From the NCBI RefSeq assembly GCF_029203285.1, contig NZ_CP115669.1, positions 2,604,001-2,668,000 on the forward strand: 64,000 nucleotides of DNA, read 5' to 3'. This document shows, one piece after another, positions 9,096-18,293 of the stretch. The DNA comes from Pseudomonas sp. PSE14. Its GTDB lineage: Bacteria; Pseudomonadota; Gammaproteobacteria; Pseudomonadales; Pseudomonadaceae. The notes beneath the pieces are model-generated. The model worked only from the letters and a program-made list of their open reading frames with translations, ran no database searches and was not told the DNA's origin. Made by a program: the position numbers and the translations under genes. Numbering within the stretch: the first letter of the stretch is position 1; the number at the start of each line of letters is the position of its first letter.

Positions 9096-9139
9096 GGTGA
9101 TCAGATGAGGACGGGATGTATTGGCGGCACAAGTACCCT

Positions 9140-9331
9140 TCAGGCCGCGGAGCCCAGTGGCTCCTGGCGAATCAGTTCACGCAGCGCCCGGCGTTCGGCC
9201 GGCGGGGTTGCCGCGCGATGCAGGGCCAGGCTGCCGTCCGCTTCGGTGATCGCGATCTGGGTTTCGAACTGCAGTTGCAGGTCGTCCAGGGTGATGTAGG
9301 TGATGCGGTAGGCCTCGTCGGTGCGGTTCAT
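9140..9331 (-). CDS. Small hypothetical protein (63 aa)
   Basis: Starts MNRTDEAYRITYITLDDLQLQFE and ends RELIRQEPLGSAA. The sequence is acidic and beta-rich followed by a helix, plausible for a small soluble protein. The ribosome site is weak. It is kept because its composition looks coding and the opposite-strand reading does not. Function unknown. Confidence 0.5.
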   Translation of the reverse strand: MNRTDEAYRITYITLDDLQLQFETQIAITEADGSLALHRAATPPAERRALRELIRQEPLGSAA

Positions 9332-9536
9332 GGTCGGCTACTCGATGTGGGAGGGCCGCGGGCCCGATGGCGGAATAATCTCGCCGGGTGGGCTAGGGTT
9401 GAAGTGAATAGCCGTGATGGTGAACATCACGGCTGGCGATGGTGCCGGCGAGATTTTCCGGCACTTGTCACGCAGGACGGGTATCCTGCACGGGCGTGTC
9501 CAGACGGCCACGCTGACTTACAACTGGAGCAGTGAC

Positions 9537-9872
9537 ATGAGCCGCGACAAGCAGCTTTTCCCGGACGACGAAATCGGTGACGCCCTGTGGGCCCTGCAGG
9601 AGGACGGTGAGGACCTTTCCGTCGAGCACGAGGTAGAGTTCGCGGTGATCTTCCCGGACGAACAATCCGCCCTGGACTTCGCCATCATGCTGCTGCAGAA
9701 CGGGCAGAAAGTGGCCTACTCGGAATATGACGGCAACGACCAGCTGCCTTGGCAGGTCCTGGCCTACCCGGTGATGGAGCTCAGCCACGAGCACATCAGC
9801 GGCTATGCCGCGCTGCTGTCCGAGCACTCCGCCGACCTGGGCGGCCAGCTGGACGGCTGGTCGGCGCTCTGA
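9537..9872 (+). CDS. RraB-like ribonuclease E inhibitor domain protein
   Basis: 111 aa from the ATG at 9537, chosen because GGAG lies 8 bp upstream. The fold pattern (FAVIFPDEQSALDFAIMLLQNGQKVAYSEYDG) matches the RraB/DUF1260 family, whose E. coli member binds RNase E and adjusts mRNA decay. The protein is strongly acidic (EDGEDLSVEHEVE), typical of the family. The regulatory role here is inferred from the domain only. Confidence 0.7.
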   Translation: MSRDKQLFPDDEIGDALWALQEDGEDLSVEHEVEFAVIFPDEQSALDFAIMLLQNGQKVAYSEYDGNDQLPWQVLAYPVMELSHEHISGYAALLSEHSADLGGQLDGWSAL

Positions 9873-9995
9873 GCGGCTGACGCGCCATGAGAAACGGCGC
9901 TTTGCAGACCGTGTGAAAACGCACTGACTGCAAGGCCAGGCCAGCGCCCCGACAGGTTCGGGGCGCTGGTGTTTCTGGGGAATGGAAAGCCGTGA

Positions 9996-10796
9996 CTAGC
10001 TGCCGTACAGCAGCAGGAGTCCCCACAGCACCAGCAATATCCCCGAGGCGCGGCTGAGCCAGGTGCCGCCGGGCAGATACTTTTCCAGCAGCACATAAGC
10101 GCCGATCAGGGCGACCCAGAGCAGGTTCATCAGTCCCACGACGAACAGCACGCCCATCAACGCCCAGCAGCAGCCCAGGCAATACAGCCCGTGAGCCAGC
10201 CCCATGCGCCACGCACCGGACGGGCCGGGCCGCCAGTAAGCCAGCAGGAACTGCAGGGGAGACTGGCAGCGACGCAGGCAAGCGCGTTTGGCGGGCAGGA
10301 ACTGATAGACGCCAGCGCCCAGCAGGAATGCCGTTCCCAGCCAGTGGTTCTGGCTGCGCATCTCCGTGCTGAGCAGGGCTCGTTGGTCCAGCAGCCATTG
10401 CAGCAGCGTGGCGACCAGGCTGAACCCGCCCCACACCAGCAGGTAGGCGGCGCAGAAGAGCAGCAGCGCCAGGTTCTGCTGGTCGGCGGGGAGTCGCCGG
10501 CGAATGCTGTGCTGATAAAGGAGAAACATCGGCGTAGCGCTGGGGAGCATCATGCCGACCATCATGATGCTCCACATGGCGAACATCAGCAGGGCGTCGC
10601 GAAGTGTCCACGGCATCGGCATGCCTTCCATGGCCATCTCCAGCATGCCCCCGGGAGCGGCCATGCGCCGTGCGAGGTCCAGCAGGAATAGCCAGGCGAC
10701 CCCGGTAAGGGCAGACAGCAGCATCACCAGCAATGCCGATTGCCGGCTCAACCACCTTGGGGCCGCACGGGGGCTGGAGCTGGACTCCGACGACAC
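9996..10796 (-). CDS. DUF2182 integral membrane protein
   Basis: 266 aa with about six hydrophobic segments. The family signature is present (AMWSIMMVGMMLPSATPM). It begins two bases after the stop of the DUF1326 gene and must be co-transcribed with it. The DUF2182/DUF1326 pairing recurs in proteobacteria; the methionine-rich membrane motif and the partner's cysteine motif suggest metal handling, but that is inference. Confidence 0.85.
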   Translation of the reverse strand: MSSESSSSPRAAPRWLSRQSALLVMLLSALTGVAWLFLLDLARRMAAPGGMLEMAMEGMPMPWTLRDALLMFAMWSIMMVGMMLPSATPMFLLYQHSIRRRLPADQQNLALLLFCAAYLLVWGGFSLVATLLQWLLDQRALLSTEMRSQNHWLGTAFLLGAGVYQFLPAKRACLRRCQSPLQFLLAYWRPGPSGAWRMGLAHGLYCLGCCWALMGVLFVVGLMNLLWVALIGAYVLLEKYLPGGTWLSRASGILLVLWGLLLLYGS

Positions 10797-10798
10797 CG

Positions 10799-11434
10799 TC
10801 AGCGCACCACGCCCTGTCCCGTCAAGTGCAGGTGTGCCAGATGTGCGTGGCCGCCTTGTGAGCTGATCCTGATGCCGCCCTGTGCGTCGAAGCTGCCACT
10901 GCCCATTTCCGCCTCGGTGAACTCGAAGCCGTCCGGCAGCGTCAGTCGGGCCCGCTGCGGCTCACCGGTCACTGGATTGCGAATCGGTTCGCCTGTGGCT
11001 TCGAGTACGCCAGCGATGCGGGTGTGCGCACTGCGTTCATCGACGTCGATCTGCATTTCGATAGGGACGAAACAAGGCTCGAGGACTTCGCTCAGGGTAG
11101 TGCTGAATACCTGGAACACCGTCGCACCCGGCATGCTTTCCGCACCCGACAGGATGGTCAGCAGGGCTGCGCGTTGCTCTGGCGTCGCGCGCTCCTCGAT
11201 GAAGACCTGGCAGCGGCCATTGCCTTGATGGATGGCGCCAGGCCAGGCAAAGGTGCCGACCCAGCAGAGTCCATCGAGCACCTGGTTTTCGAAGTGGCCC
11301 TTGTCGATTCGCATGCTCACCACCGCTTCGCACTTGCCGTGGGTCGGGAGTGAGCTGAATTGACACGGACAACCCCAGTTGCAGTTACAGGACGCAAACT
11401 CGACGCCTTCAAGGCGCCAGTCAGCCATTGCCAT
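10799..11434 (-). CDS. DUF1326 protein with Cys-rich motif
   Basis: 211 aa. The start at 11434 follows a strong GAGGAGGTG ribosome site. Near the N-terminus is FASCNCNWGCPCQF, four cysteines diagnostic of DUF1326 and suggestive of metal or redox binding. No signal peptide is seen, so it is probably cytoplasmic or held by its DUF2182 partner. Function unknown. Confidence 0.85.
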   Translation of the reverse strand: MAMADWRLEGVEFASCNCNWGCPCQFSSLPTHGKCEAVVSMRIDKGHFENQVLDGLCWVGTFAWPGAIHQGNGRCQVFIEERATPEQRAALLTILSGAESMPGATVFQVFSTTLSEVLEPCFVPIEMQIDVDERSAHTRIAGVLEATGEPIRNPVTGEPQRARLTLPDGFEFTEAEMGSGSFDAQGGIRISSQGGHAHLAHLHLTGQGVVR

Positions 11435-11673
11435 GGCTCACCTCCTCGCCGCATGGATTTGAAGCAGCATCTGCCCTGATTAATAACGCTAGCAGAGGCA
11501 TTGTGCGGCGAAGCGGCAGCCGACCGGGGGTTCACTGGGGGAAGTTGCCGTCGAAGGGAGGGCAGCCTTGCCGCGTCATGCGGGCGCCTGTTGGCTGCGG
11601 CAAGGTTCCGGGATTTGGGATATTGAAGCGCCCGGCGGAGCGACGCTGTGCCGCTCCGGCATGGGGCTGCCTG

Positions 11674-12333
11674 TCACTCCGGCAGCGGGGCGTTGCGCGC
11701 CACCTGGCGCAGAGCCTGCTCGTAGTAGTCCACGCTCTGCGCACCGGAGATCAACTGGCGGCCGTTGAGGATCACCGCCGGTACGGCGCGGATGCCGTGG
11801 CTGGTGTAGAAGTCCTCTTCGGCCACCACCTCGTCGGCAAAGGCGTCGCTGTCGAGGATTTCTCGCGCCCGGACCGCGTCCAGGCCGACGCTGACGGCTA
11901 CGTCCAGCAACTCTTGGGCATCGCTCGGGTCGCGTCCCTCGCCGAAGTAGGCGTGCAGCAGGGCCTGCTTGAGGGCGACGTCGCGGTGCGATTCCGCCGC
12001 CCAGTGCAGCAGACGGTGGGCATCGAAGGTGTTGTAGATGCGGTTGCGCTTCTTCAGGTCGAAGTGCACGCCGACTTCTTCACCCATGGCGCGCAGGTGT
12101 TCCTGGTTGCGGGCGATCTCTTCGGCGCTGCTGCCATATTTGCGCTGCAGGTGTTCCACCAGGTCCTCGCCCTCGGCGGGCATGTCGGCATTGAGCTCGA
12201 AGGGCTTGATGTGCAGTTCCACGGTCAATTCGTCGTCCACGCGGCGGATGGCTTCCAGCAGGCCGTTCAGGCCAATGGCGCACCAGGGACAGACCACGTC
12301 GGAGACGAAATCTATGGTGATGCTATCGCTCAT
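11674..12333 (-). CDS. DsbA-family oxidoreductase (FrnE-like)
   Basis: 219 aa from the ATG at 12333, preferred over the upstream ATG because GGAG lies 9 bp before it. A CPWC active site follows the first strand (DFVSDVVCPWCAIG), and the long helical insertion and VPAVILNGRQLISGAQ cis-proline region match the FrnE branch. No signal peptide: a cytoplasmic thiol-disulfide oxidoreductase. Substrate unknown. Confidence 0.88.
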   Translation of the reverse strand: MSDSITIDFVSDVVCPWCAIGLNGLLEAIRRVDDELTVELHIKPFELNADMPAEGEDLVEHLQRKYGSSAEEIARNQEHLRAMGEEVGVHFDLKKRNRIYNTFDAHRLLHWAAESHRDVALKQALLHAYFGEGRDPSDAQELLDVAVSVGLDAVRAREILDSDAFADEVVAEEDFYTSHGIRAVPAVILNGRQLISGAQSVDYYEQALRQVARNAPLPE

Positions 12334-12930
12334 GGTGGCGATCTCCGGCAAATGGGCATGGTTCAAGGATGGACCCGGAAGGGCGGTTCAATCCAGTGGT
12401 GGGGTTGGCAGGTTGAGGGTATGTTTAATGTTGTTTCTCTGAATGTATCGTAACTATATGAATTTAAATGAATTAAATCTCTTGAGATATGACTTTAACA
12501 AGGGCGGCTGCCTGAGGTTCGTCTGCGGGAGGCAAAGCCCTGGAATTCCGGCCTTCTGACGCGTATAGGACGGCTGGAGTGTGCAACCTATAGATCATGT
12601 AGAGAATTAAGTTAATTTTGTAAGCATATGATTTAGATTGATTATTTTCTTTGGATGACGAGATTGCCGCGGCGGGCGTTCACAGGCGCTCCGGGTGGCT
12701 CCCGGAAGGCGATAGCTGCCGCTGTCGAATGCCAACGGACGGGCGCCGACGCAGTCGGTCGGACGATCACGACTGCCGCGTCGCGATACTGGAATTGCCA
12801 CGAAGACGCGCTACCTTGAGCCTGTTGTGCGCAGAGTTTTTTCGTCGCGCATCGCTTCCCGCCGTCCCCGCACAGGCAACGGACCCGCAGCTGCAGGCCC
12901 GGCAGTCAACCAGCAGATACGGAGCACGCC
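12334..12930. other. Long leader upstream of fusA2 with AT-rich core
   Basis: About 600 bp without a supported gene. Bases 12420-12480 and 12590-12655 are strikingly AT-rich (atgaatttaaatgaattaaat; aattaagttaattttgtaag) amid GC-rich DNA. They probably hold promoter/UP-type sequence or a binding region for xenogeneic-silencer-type proteins. The last 270 bp return to high GC. Confidence 0.55.
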
Positions 12931-15039
12931 ATGGCTCGCACCACGCCCATCGAGCTTTACCGCAATATCGGCATCGTCGCCCACGTCGACGCCGGCAAGA
13001 CCACCACCACCGAGCGCATCCTGTTTTACACCGGGGTGAACCACAAGATGGGTGAGGTACACGACGGCGCGGCGACCATGGACTGGATGGTGCAGGAGCA
13101 GGAGCGCGGCATCACCATCACCTCGGCGGCGACCACGGCCTTCTGGCAGGGCTCCACCAAGCAGTACGACCACAAGTACCGTTTCAACATCATCGATACT
13201 CCCGGCCACGTTGACTTCACCATCGAGGTGGAGCGCTCCCTGCGCGTGCTCGACGGCGCCGTGGTGGTATTCAGCGGCGCCGATGGCGTCGAGCCGCAGT
13301 CCGAAACCGTCTGGCGCCAGGCCAACAAATACCACGTGCCGCGTCTGGCCTACGTCAACAAGATGGACCGCCAGGGTGCCGACTTCCTGCGCGTTGTCGC
13401 GCAGATCAAGCAGCGCCTGGGCCACACCCCGGTACCGATCCAGCTGGCCGTCGGCGCGGAAGAGAATTTCGCCGGGCAGATCGACCTGGTGAAGATGAAG
13501 GCCATCGTCTGGAACGAGGCTGACCAGGGCACCAGTTACACCGAGGAGCCGATTCCTGCCGAGCTCCAGGCGCTGGCCGAAGAGTGGCGCGCGCACATGG
13601 TCGAGGCCGCCGCCGAAGCCAACGAAGAGTTGATGAACAAGTACCTCGAAGGCGAGGAGCTCTCCATCGAGGAAATCAAGGCCGGCCTGCGCCAGCGCAC
13701 CCTGGCCAACGAGATCGTCCCGGCGGTGCTGGGCTCCTCGTTCAAGAACAAGGGCGTGCCGCTGGTGCTCGACGCGGTGATCGACTACCTCCCGGCGCCC
13801 ACGGAAATTCCCGCGATCAACGGCACCGACCCGGACGACGAAGAGAAGCACCTGGAGCGCCATGCCGACGACAGCGAGCCGTTCTCCGCGCTGGCCTTCA
13901 AGATCGCCACCGACCCCTTCGTCGGTACCCTGACCTTCGCCCGCGTCTATTCCGGTGTACTGAGCAGCGGCGACGCCGTGCTCAACTCGGTGAAGACCAG
14001 GAAGGAACGCGTTGGCCGGATGGTGCAGATGCACGCCAACCAGCGCGAGGAAATCAAGGAAGTGCGCGCCGGCGACATTGCCGCGCTGATCGGCATGAAG
14101 GACGTCACCACCGGCGACACCCTGTGCTCCATCGACAAGCCGATCATCCTTGAACGCATGGACTTCCCCGATCCGGTGATCTCGGTGGCCGTGGAGCCCA
14201 AGACCAAGGCCGACCAGGAGAAGATGGGCATCGCCCTGTCCAAGCTGGCCCAGGAGGACCCCTCGTTCCGCGTCAAGACCGACGAGGAGACCGGGCAGAC
14301 GATCATTTCCGGCATGGGCGAGCTGCACCTGGACATCATCGTCGACCGCATGCGTCGCGAGTTCAACGTCGAGGCCAACATCGGCAAGCCGCAGGTGGCC
14401 TACCGCGAGGCGATCCGCAAGAAGTGCGAGATCGAGGGCAAGTTCGTCCGCCAGTCCGGCGGTCGCGGCCAGTTCGGCCATTGCTGGATTCGTTTCGAGC
14501 CGGGCGAGGAAGGCAAGGACGGTCTGGAGTTCGTCAACGAAGTGGTGGGCGGCGTGATCCCCCGCGAGTTCATCCCGGCGATCCAGAAGGGCATCGAGGA
14601 ACAGATGCAGAACGGCGTGCTCGCCGGCTACCCGCTGATCGGCCTGAAGGCCTCGGTGTTCGACGGTTCCTACCACGACGTCGACTCCAGCGAGATGGCC
14701 TTCAAGATCGCCGCCTCCATGGCCACCAAGCAGCTCTCGCAGAAGGGCGGCGCGGTGCTGCTGGAGCCGGTGATGAAGGTCGAGGTGGTGACGCCGGAGG
14801 ACTACATGGGCGACGTGATGGGCGACCTCAACCGCCGGCGCGGCCTGATCCAGGGCATGGAGGATACGCCGGCGGGCAAGGTGATCCGCGCCGAGGTGCC
14901 GCTGGGCGAGATGTTCGGGTATGCCACGGACGTGCGCTCCATGTCCCAGGGGCGGGCGAGTTACTCGATGGAGTTCACCAAGTATGCCGAGGCGCCGGCG
15001 AATATCGCCGAGGCGATCATCAAGAAGGCCAATGGGTGA
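12931..15039 (+). CDS. fusA2: Elongation factor G, second copy (FusA2 type)
   Basis: 702 aa. G1 [13 protein letters not shown]2 region [11 protein letters not shown]3 DTPGHVDF and G4 NKMDR are intact, followed by domains II-V. It is not next to rpsL/rpsG/tuf, so it is not the str-operon copy. Its length and isolated position match the second EF-G of P. aeruginosa (702 aa). It is likely a translocation or ribosome-recycling GTPase used under particular conditions. GGAG lies 7 bp before the ATG. Confidence 0.9.
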   Translation: MARTTPIELYRNIGIVAHVDAGKTTTTERILFYTGVNHKMGEVHDGAATMDWMVQEQERGITITSAATTAFWQGSTKQYDHKYRFNIIDTPGHVDFTIEVERSLRVLDGAVVVFSGADGVEPQSETVWRQANKYHVPRLAYVNKMDRQGADFLRVVAQIKQRLGHTPVPIQLAVGAEENFAGQIDLVKMKAIVWNEADQGTSYTEEPIPAELQALAEEWRAHMVEAAAEANEELMNKYLEGEELSIEEIKAGLRQRTLANEIVPAVLGSSFKNKGVPLVLDAVIDYLPAPTEIPAINGTDPDDEEKHLERHADDSEPFSALAFKIATDPFVGTLTFARVYSGVLSSGDAVLNSVKTRKERVGRMVQMHANQREEIKEVRAGDIAALIGMKDVTTGDTLCSIDKPIILERMDFPDPVISVAVEPKTKADQEKMGIALSKLAQEDPSFRVKTDEETGQTIISGMGELHLDIIVDRMRREFNVEANIGKPQVAYREAIRKKCEIEGKFVRQSGGRGQFGHCWIRFEPGEEGKDGLEFVNEVVGGVIPREFIPAIQKGIEEQMQNGVLAGYPLIGLKASVFDGSYHDVDSSEMAFKIAASMATKQLSQKGGAVLLEPVMKVEVVTPEDYMGDVMGDLNRRRGLIQGMEDTPAGKVIRAEVPLGEMFGYATDVRSMSQGRASYSMEFTKYAEAPANIAEAIIKKANG

Positions 15040-15051
15040 TCGTGGCTGGAT

Positions 15052-15081
15052 GAACGACGGCGCCCGAGGGCGCCGTTGTTC
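15052..15081 (+). terminator. Terminator hairpin of fusA2
   Basis: GAACGACGGCGCCC paired with GGGCGCCGTTGTTC just after the stop; long GC stem, no clear T run. Confidence 0.6.
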
Positions 15082-15100
15082 ATTGTGGGGGGCGGCTCTC

Positions 15101-15482
15101 GTAGGAGCGGACTTTGTCCTTGGGTGTTTCTGCGCCGCTTAGGTGTGCTCGGGGACATTTTGTTTCGCCCCCTCGGGCGACCCACTTTGGCAAACGACTC
15201 AAAGTGGGCAAAGGTCTTGCCCCATCATCCGGCCCCGGCTTCGCCGGGGTTCCCTCGCTCCATCGAAGTTTCAGGGGCCCGCCGCGAAGGGCCATCCCTG
15301 GCCCATCGCGGCTCTCGCGGCATCCATGCCGCTCAACCCCTGAAACTCCGATTCCACTCGACCTCCTGAAGGGGCGTTCCGGTGCGCGCGGATATTTCTC
15401 TGGAAGTCGTTAAATCTAGAGCCAGAGCCAGATCGGAGCTGCGCTCCTGCGCGAGCACGCATAGTCCGCGCGGATCACGCAC
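15101..15482. repeat. Large structured intergenic element
   Basis: After a REP arm (15101) comes a segment I recognise as recurring in Pseudomonas intergenic DNA (TTTCGCCCCCTCGGGCGACC...). Stems: CCCACTTT/AAAGTGGG (15181-15208), CCCCGGC/GCCGGGG (15233-15249), and a three-way junction at 15267-15347. No gene is supported. Confidence 0.65.
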
Positions 15483-15512
15483 AAAAAAAGCCCGGCATTG
15501 CGCCGAGCTTTT
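15483..15512 (-). terminator. Terminator of davA
   Basis: On the minus strand AAGCTCGGC/GCCGGGCTT with a 5-base loop, followed by TTTTT, directly after the davA stop. Confidence 0.8.
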
Positions 15513-15514
15513 CT

Positions 15515-16303
15515 TCAGCTGCGATACAGCACCGGCCGCCGCAGGTGCACATAGCTGTACCCCTCGCGTGCCAGGGCAATGCGTTGCGGGTCCAGCTCCG
15601 CCACTAGAAGCTCCTCGCCGTGCTTGGCCTGGGCCATGACCTGGCCGTCCGGCGCGACGACGCAGCTCAGGCCGCAGTATTCCAGCTCGCCTTCGTTGCC
15701 GACGTAGTTGGCGTAGGCGAGGAAGACCTGGTTCTCGTAGGCGCGGGTGGGTACCAGCACCTGGGCGACGAATTCATAGGGGCGCATGTTGGCGGTGGGC
15801 ACCAGCACCAGGTCGGCGCCGGCCAGGGCCAGGGTGCGCACGGCCTCGGGGAATTCCACGTCGAAGCAGATCAGCAGGCCGATCTTCCAGCCGTCCAGCT
15901 CGAAGATCGCCGGCGGCGTGTCGGAGGCGCTGAACTGCGTGCGGTCTAGATCGCCGTAGAGGTGCGTCTTGCGGTAGTTGGCGCGGCGCTCGCCCTGGCG
16001 ATCGATCAGTTGCACGCTGTTGAAGATGGCACCGCCTGCGTCACGCTCGGGGTAGCCGTAGAGAATGCCGATCCTGTGCTGGCGGGCGACTTCGGCGATG
16101 CGGGCCGCCGAGGGGCCGTCGCTGGCTTCGGCCAGTTCGGCGACGCGTTTCGCGCCGATGTTGTAGCCGCTGAGGAACATTTCCGGCAGGACCAGCAGGT
16201 CCGCGCCATTCTGCACCGCCTGCTGCGCGGCCTGCTCCAGGCGGCGCAGGTTGCCGGCGACGTCGTCCGGGCCGGGTGGGCACTGGTAGAGGGCGAGATA
16301 CAT
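15515..16303 (-). CDS. davA: 5-aminopentanamidase (nitrilase superfamily), DavA
   Basis: 262 aa. The start at 16303 has AAGGAGAA upstream; an in-frame start eight codons earlier lacks one. The Glu-Lys-Cys triad of carbon-nitrogen hydrolases is visible: E in LPEMF, K in YRKTHLYG, C in LICFDVEFPE. It converts 5-aminopentanamide to 5-aminovalerate plus ammonia, the second step of lysine breakdown, and sits downstream of davB on the same strand. Confidence 0.93.
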   Translation of the reverse strand: MYLALYQCPPGPDDVAGNLRRLEQAAQQAVQNGADLLVLPEMFLSGYNIGAKRVAELAEASDGPSAARIAEVARQHRIGILYGYPERDAGGAIFNSVQLIDRQGERRANYRKTHLYGDLDRTQFSASDTPPAIFELDGWKIGLLICFDVEFPEAVRTLALAGADLVLVPTANMRPYEFVAQVLVPTRAYENQVFLAYANYVGNEGELEYCGLSCVVAPDGQVMAQAKHGEELLVAELDPQRIALAREGYSYVHLRRPVLYRS

Positions 16304-16327
16304 GGAGTTCTCCTTCGAAACGCGCAA

Positions 16328-16362
16328 GGCCGGGATCAGGCAGTGTGCACCCGATCCCGGCC
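16328..16362. promoter_or_regulatory. Stem-loop between davB and davA
   Basis: Perfect 10-bp inverted repeat GGCCGGGATC/GATCCCGGCC in the 92-bp davB-davA gap. It may stabilise the upstream message or attenuate davA relative to davB. Confidence 0.5.
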
Positions 16363-16395
16363 CCGCGCGAGCCGCTGTTCAATGAGTGGCGGGAA

Positions 16396-18078
16396 TCAGT
16401 CCGGCAGTTCCATCGGGCCGAGCTCGGCGAAGCGATCACCCGGGCCGGGGTTCTCCGGATGAGTGGCGCCGCCGAAGTGCTTCATGATGCCCCAAACGGC
16501 GTTGAGCGAGGTTTGCACCGCGCCTTCCACCCAGGCCGGGGTCCAGGACACGTCGTCACCGGCGATGAAGATGCCGCGCTGCTCGGCGGGCATGTCGTCC
16601 TGCATGAAGTGCGCGTACATGCGCTGGTTGTAGCGGTAGTGGCCCGGCAGCGCGCCCTTGAAGGCGCCGAGGAAGTGCGGGTCGGCTTCCCAGGAGACGG
16701 TGATGGGGTTGCCGATGACGTGGCTGGCGATGTCGACCTTCGGGTAGACCTTCTTCAGTGCATCCAGGGCCAGTTGCACGCGCTTCTCGACCGGGTGCGG
16801 CAGCATCTTCATGGCGTCGCTCATCCAGGAATAGGACAGGCAGATCACACCCGGCTTGTCGTCGCCGTTGTCGAACAGGTAGGTGCCACGGGTGAGGCGG
16901 TCGGTGAGGGTCATGCTCATCACGTCGCGGCCGGTTTCCGGGTCCTTGTCCTTCCAGAACGGGCGGTCGACCATCACGAAGGTCTTCGAGGACTGCATGT
17001 AGCGGGTACGGTCCAGGGCCATCCACATCTTTTGCGAGAACAGTGCTTCCTCGCATTCGATCTGGGTGGTCAGCAGCCAGGTCTGGCAGGTCGCCAGGAC
17101 GGCGGCGTAGTGGCGGGTATCGCCCCAGTAGTCGGTGACGGCGAAGGTGCCATCGGCGGCGCGGGCGATCTTCTTCACGCCCGGGCGCGGTGCGCCGTTG
17201 TGCAGCGAGGCGAGGGAGGTGCCGGCCGGCCAGTGCGCGCATTTCTCCGGCACATGGTTCCAGATGCCGCGCGGCACCTGCTCGACGCCGCCGACGACCA
17301 GGTGCTGGTGGTCGTCGCAGTTGGTCATCACCACGCGGAAGATTTCCAGCATGGAGTTGGGGAAGTCCGAGTCCCAGCCGCCGGTGCCGAAGCCGACCTG
17401 GCCGAAGATCTCGCGGTGGCGGTAGGAGAGGCGGGAGAAGGCCTTGGAGGTGGCGACAAAGTCGTAGAAGGTGCGGTCGTCCCACTTCGGTACCAGCTCG
17501 TCCCACAGGGCCTTGAGCTTGACGGTGTCGCGTTCGCGGATGGCGTCCTGGATCTCGGAGAAGCGTGCGCCGTCTTCCAGGGCGTCGGCCCAGGCCTGGG
17601 CGACTTCGCGGAAGATTTCCGGCAGGTCGTCGATCTTCTCGGCGTAGTGACTGGTGCCTTCCAGGTCGACCACGGTGCTGCCCGAGGCCGGAGTCAGCGG
17701 GTTGGGGAAGGGCTTGGTTTCCAGGCCGAGCTTGTCGACGTAGTGGTAGAAGGCGGTGCTGGACACCGGGAAGCGCATGCCGCCCAACTCGGCGATGATG
17801 CCGTCGGCGCCTTCGAAGCTCTCCGAACGAAGGCGGCCGCCCATCTTCGAGGCCTCGTAGACCACGGGCTTGAGGCCCATCTTCATCAGCTCATAGGCCG
17901 CCACCAGGCCGGAGATGCCGGCGCCGACGATGGCCACTTCCTGGCCGTGCTTGTCGGCGGGGATGCTGCCCAGGCCCGCGGGGTGTTCGATCCAGTCGTC
18001 GAAGGCGAAGGGGAAGTCCGGACCGAAGATGGTCACCGGTTTCTTGCCGGGGGTGTGGGGATGGCGGTTCTTGTGCAT
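16396..18078 (-). CDS. davB: L-lysine 2-monooxygenase (flavin amine oxidase), DavB
   Basis: 560 aa from the ATG at 18078 (GGAG 6 bp upstream); a further upstream extension is open but not family-like. The FAD fingerprint EVAIVGAGISGLVAAYELMK and GGRLRSE follow, and the C-terminal FAD region reads GIFIAGDDVSWTPAWVEGAV. It matches P. putida DavB closely as I recall it, including TFYDFVATSKAFSRLSYRHR. It uses O2 to convert lysine to 5-aminopentanamide. Lrp-type control is likely from the divergent gene. Confidence 0.95.
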   Translation of the reverse strand: MHKNRHPHTPGKKPVTIFGPDFPFAFDDWIEHPAGLGSIPADKHGQEVAIVGAGISGLVAAYELMKMGLKPVVYEASKMGGRLRSESFEGADGIIAELGGMRFPVSSTAFYHYVDKLGLETKPFPNPLTPASGSTVVDLEGTSHYAEKIDDLPEIFREVAQAWADALEDGARFSEIQDAIRERDTVKLKALWDELVPKWDDRTFYDFVATSKAFSRLSYRHREIFGQVGFGTGGWDSDFPNSMLEIFRVVMTNCDDHQHLVVGGVEQVPRGIWNHVPEKCAHWPAGTSLASLHNGAPRPGVKKIARAADGTFAVTDYWGDTRHYAAVLATCQTWLLTTQIECEEALFSQKMWMALDRTRYMQSSKTFVMVDRPFWKDKDPETGRDVMSMTLTDRLTRGTYLFDNGDDKPGVICLSYSWMSDAMKMLPHPVEKRVQLALDALKKVYPKVDIASHVIGNPITVSWEADPHFLGAFKGALPGHYRYNQRMYAHFMQDDMPAEQRGIFIAGDDVSWTPAWVEGAVQTSLNAVWGIMKHFGGATHPENPGPGDRFAELGPMELPD

Positions 18079-18182
18079 TGGAGGCTCCCGTTTGTTCGGC
18101 ATGCCGGTTTTCATCAACCAGCTTGGCAAGGCTTTTCGCGGCCCGCAGAGGCCAATCGATGGATGGCGCGCGGGCAAAGAAA

Positions 18183-18203
18183 TGGCGAGCCGTGAGGGCT
18201 CGC
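18183..18203. promoter_or_regulatory. Hairpin in the davB/Lrp intergenic region
   Basis: GGCGAGCC-GTGA-GGGCTCGCC, an 8-bp stem within the 215-bp divergent promoter region; possibly in the davB leader. Confidence 0.4.
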
Positions 18204-18293
18204 CTTGGCGCTCACTATTACAAAGGCGGCCGTTGAAATGAATCCGTAAATCTGCAGAATGCTCAAGACCTTTCAGGCAGATTGATTGACTAA

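Larger units (their letters stand above)
8758..9139. other. Intergenic region after putA
   Basis: Contains two hairpins (8764-8798 and 8921-8952), a degenerate REP arm near 8988 and the REP doublet 9017-9095. No gene is supported. Confidence 0.7.

Noticed and set aside
9116..9535. Plus-strand frame before the RraB-like gene
   Set aside because: It lacks a ribosome site and low-complexity translation runs through the promoter region of the next gene.
11428..12453. Plus-strand frame of about 341 codons over the DsbA-like gene
   Set aside because: The minus strand encodes an intact CPWC oxidoreductase with a ribosome site; the plus reading has no recognisable domain.
15114..15413. Overlapping small frames in the element after fusA2
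   Set aside because: All three frames are open only because of GC-rich palindromes; the fold at 15267-15347 accounts for the pattern.
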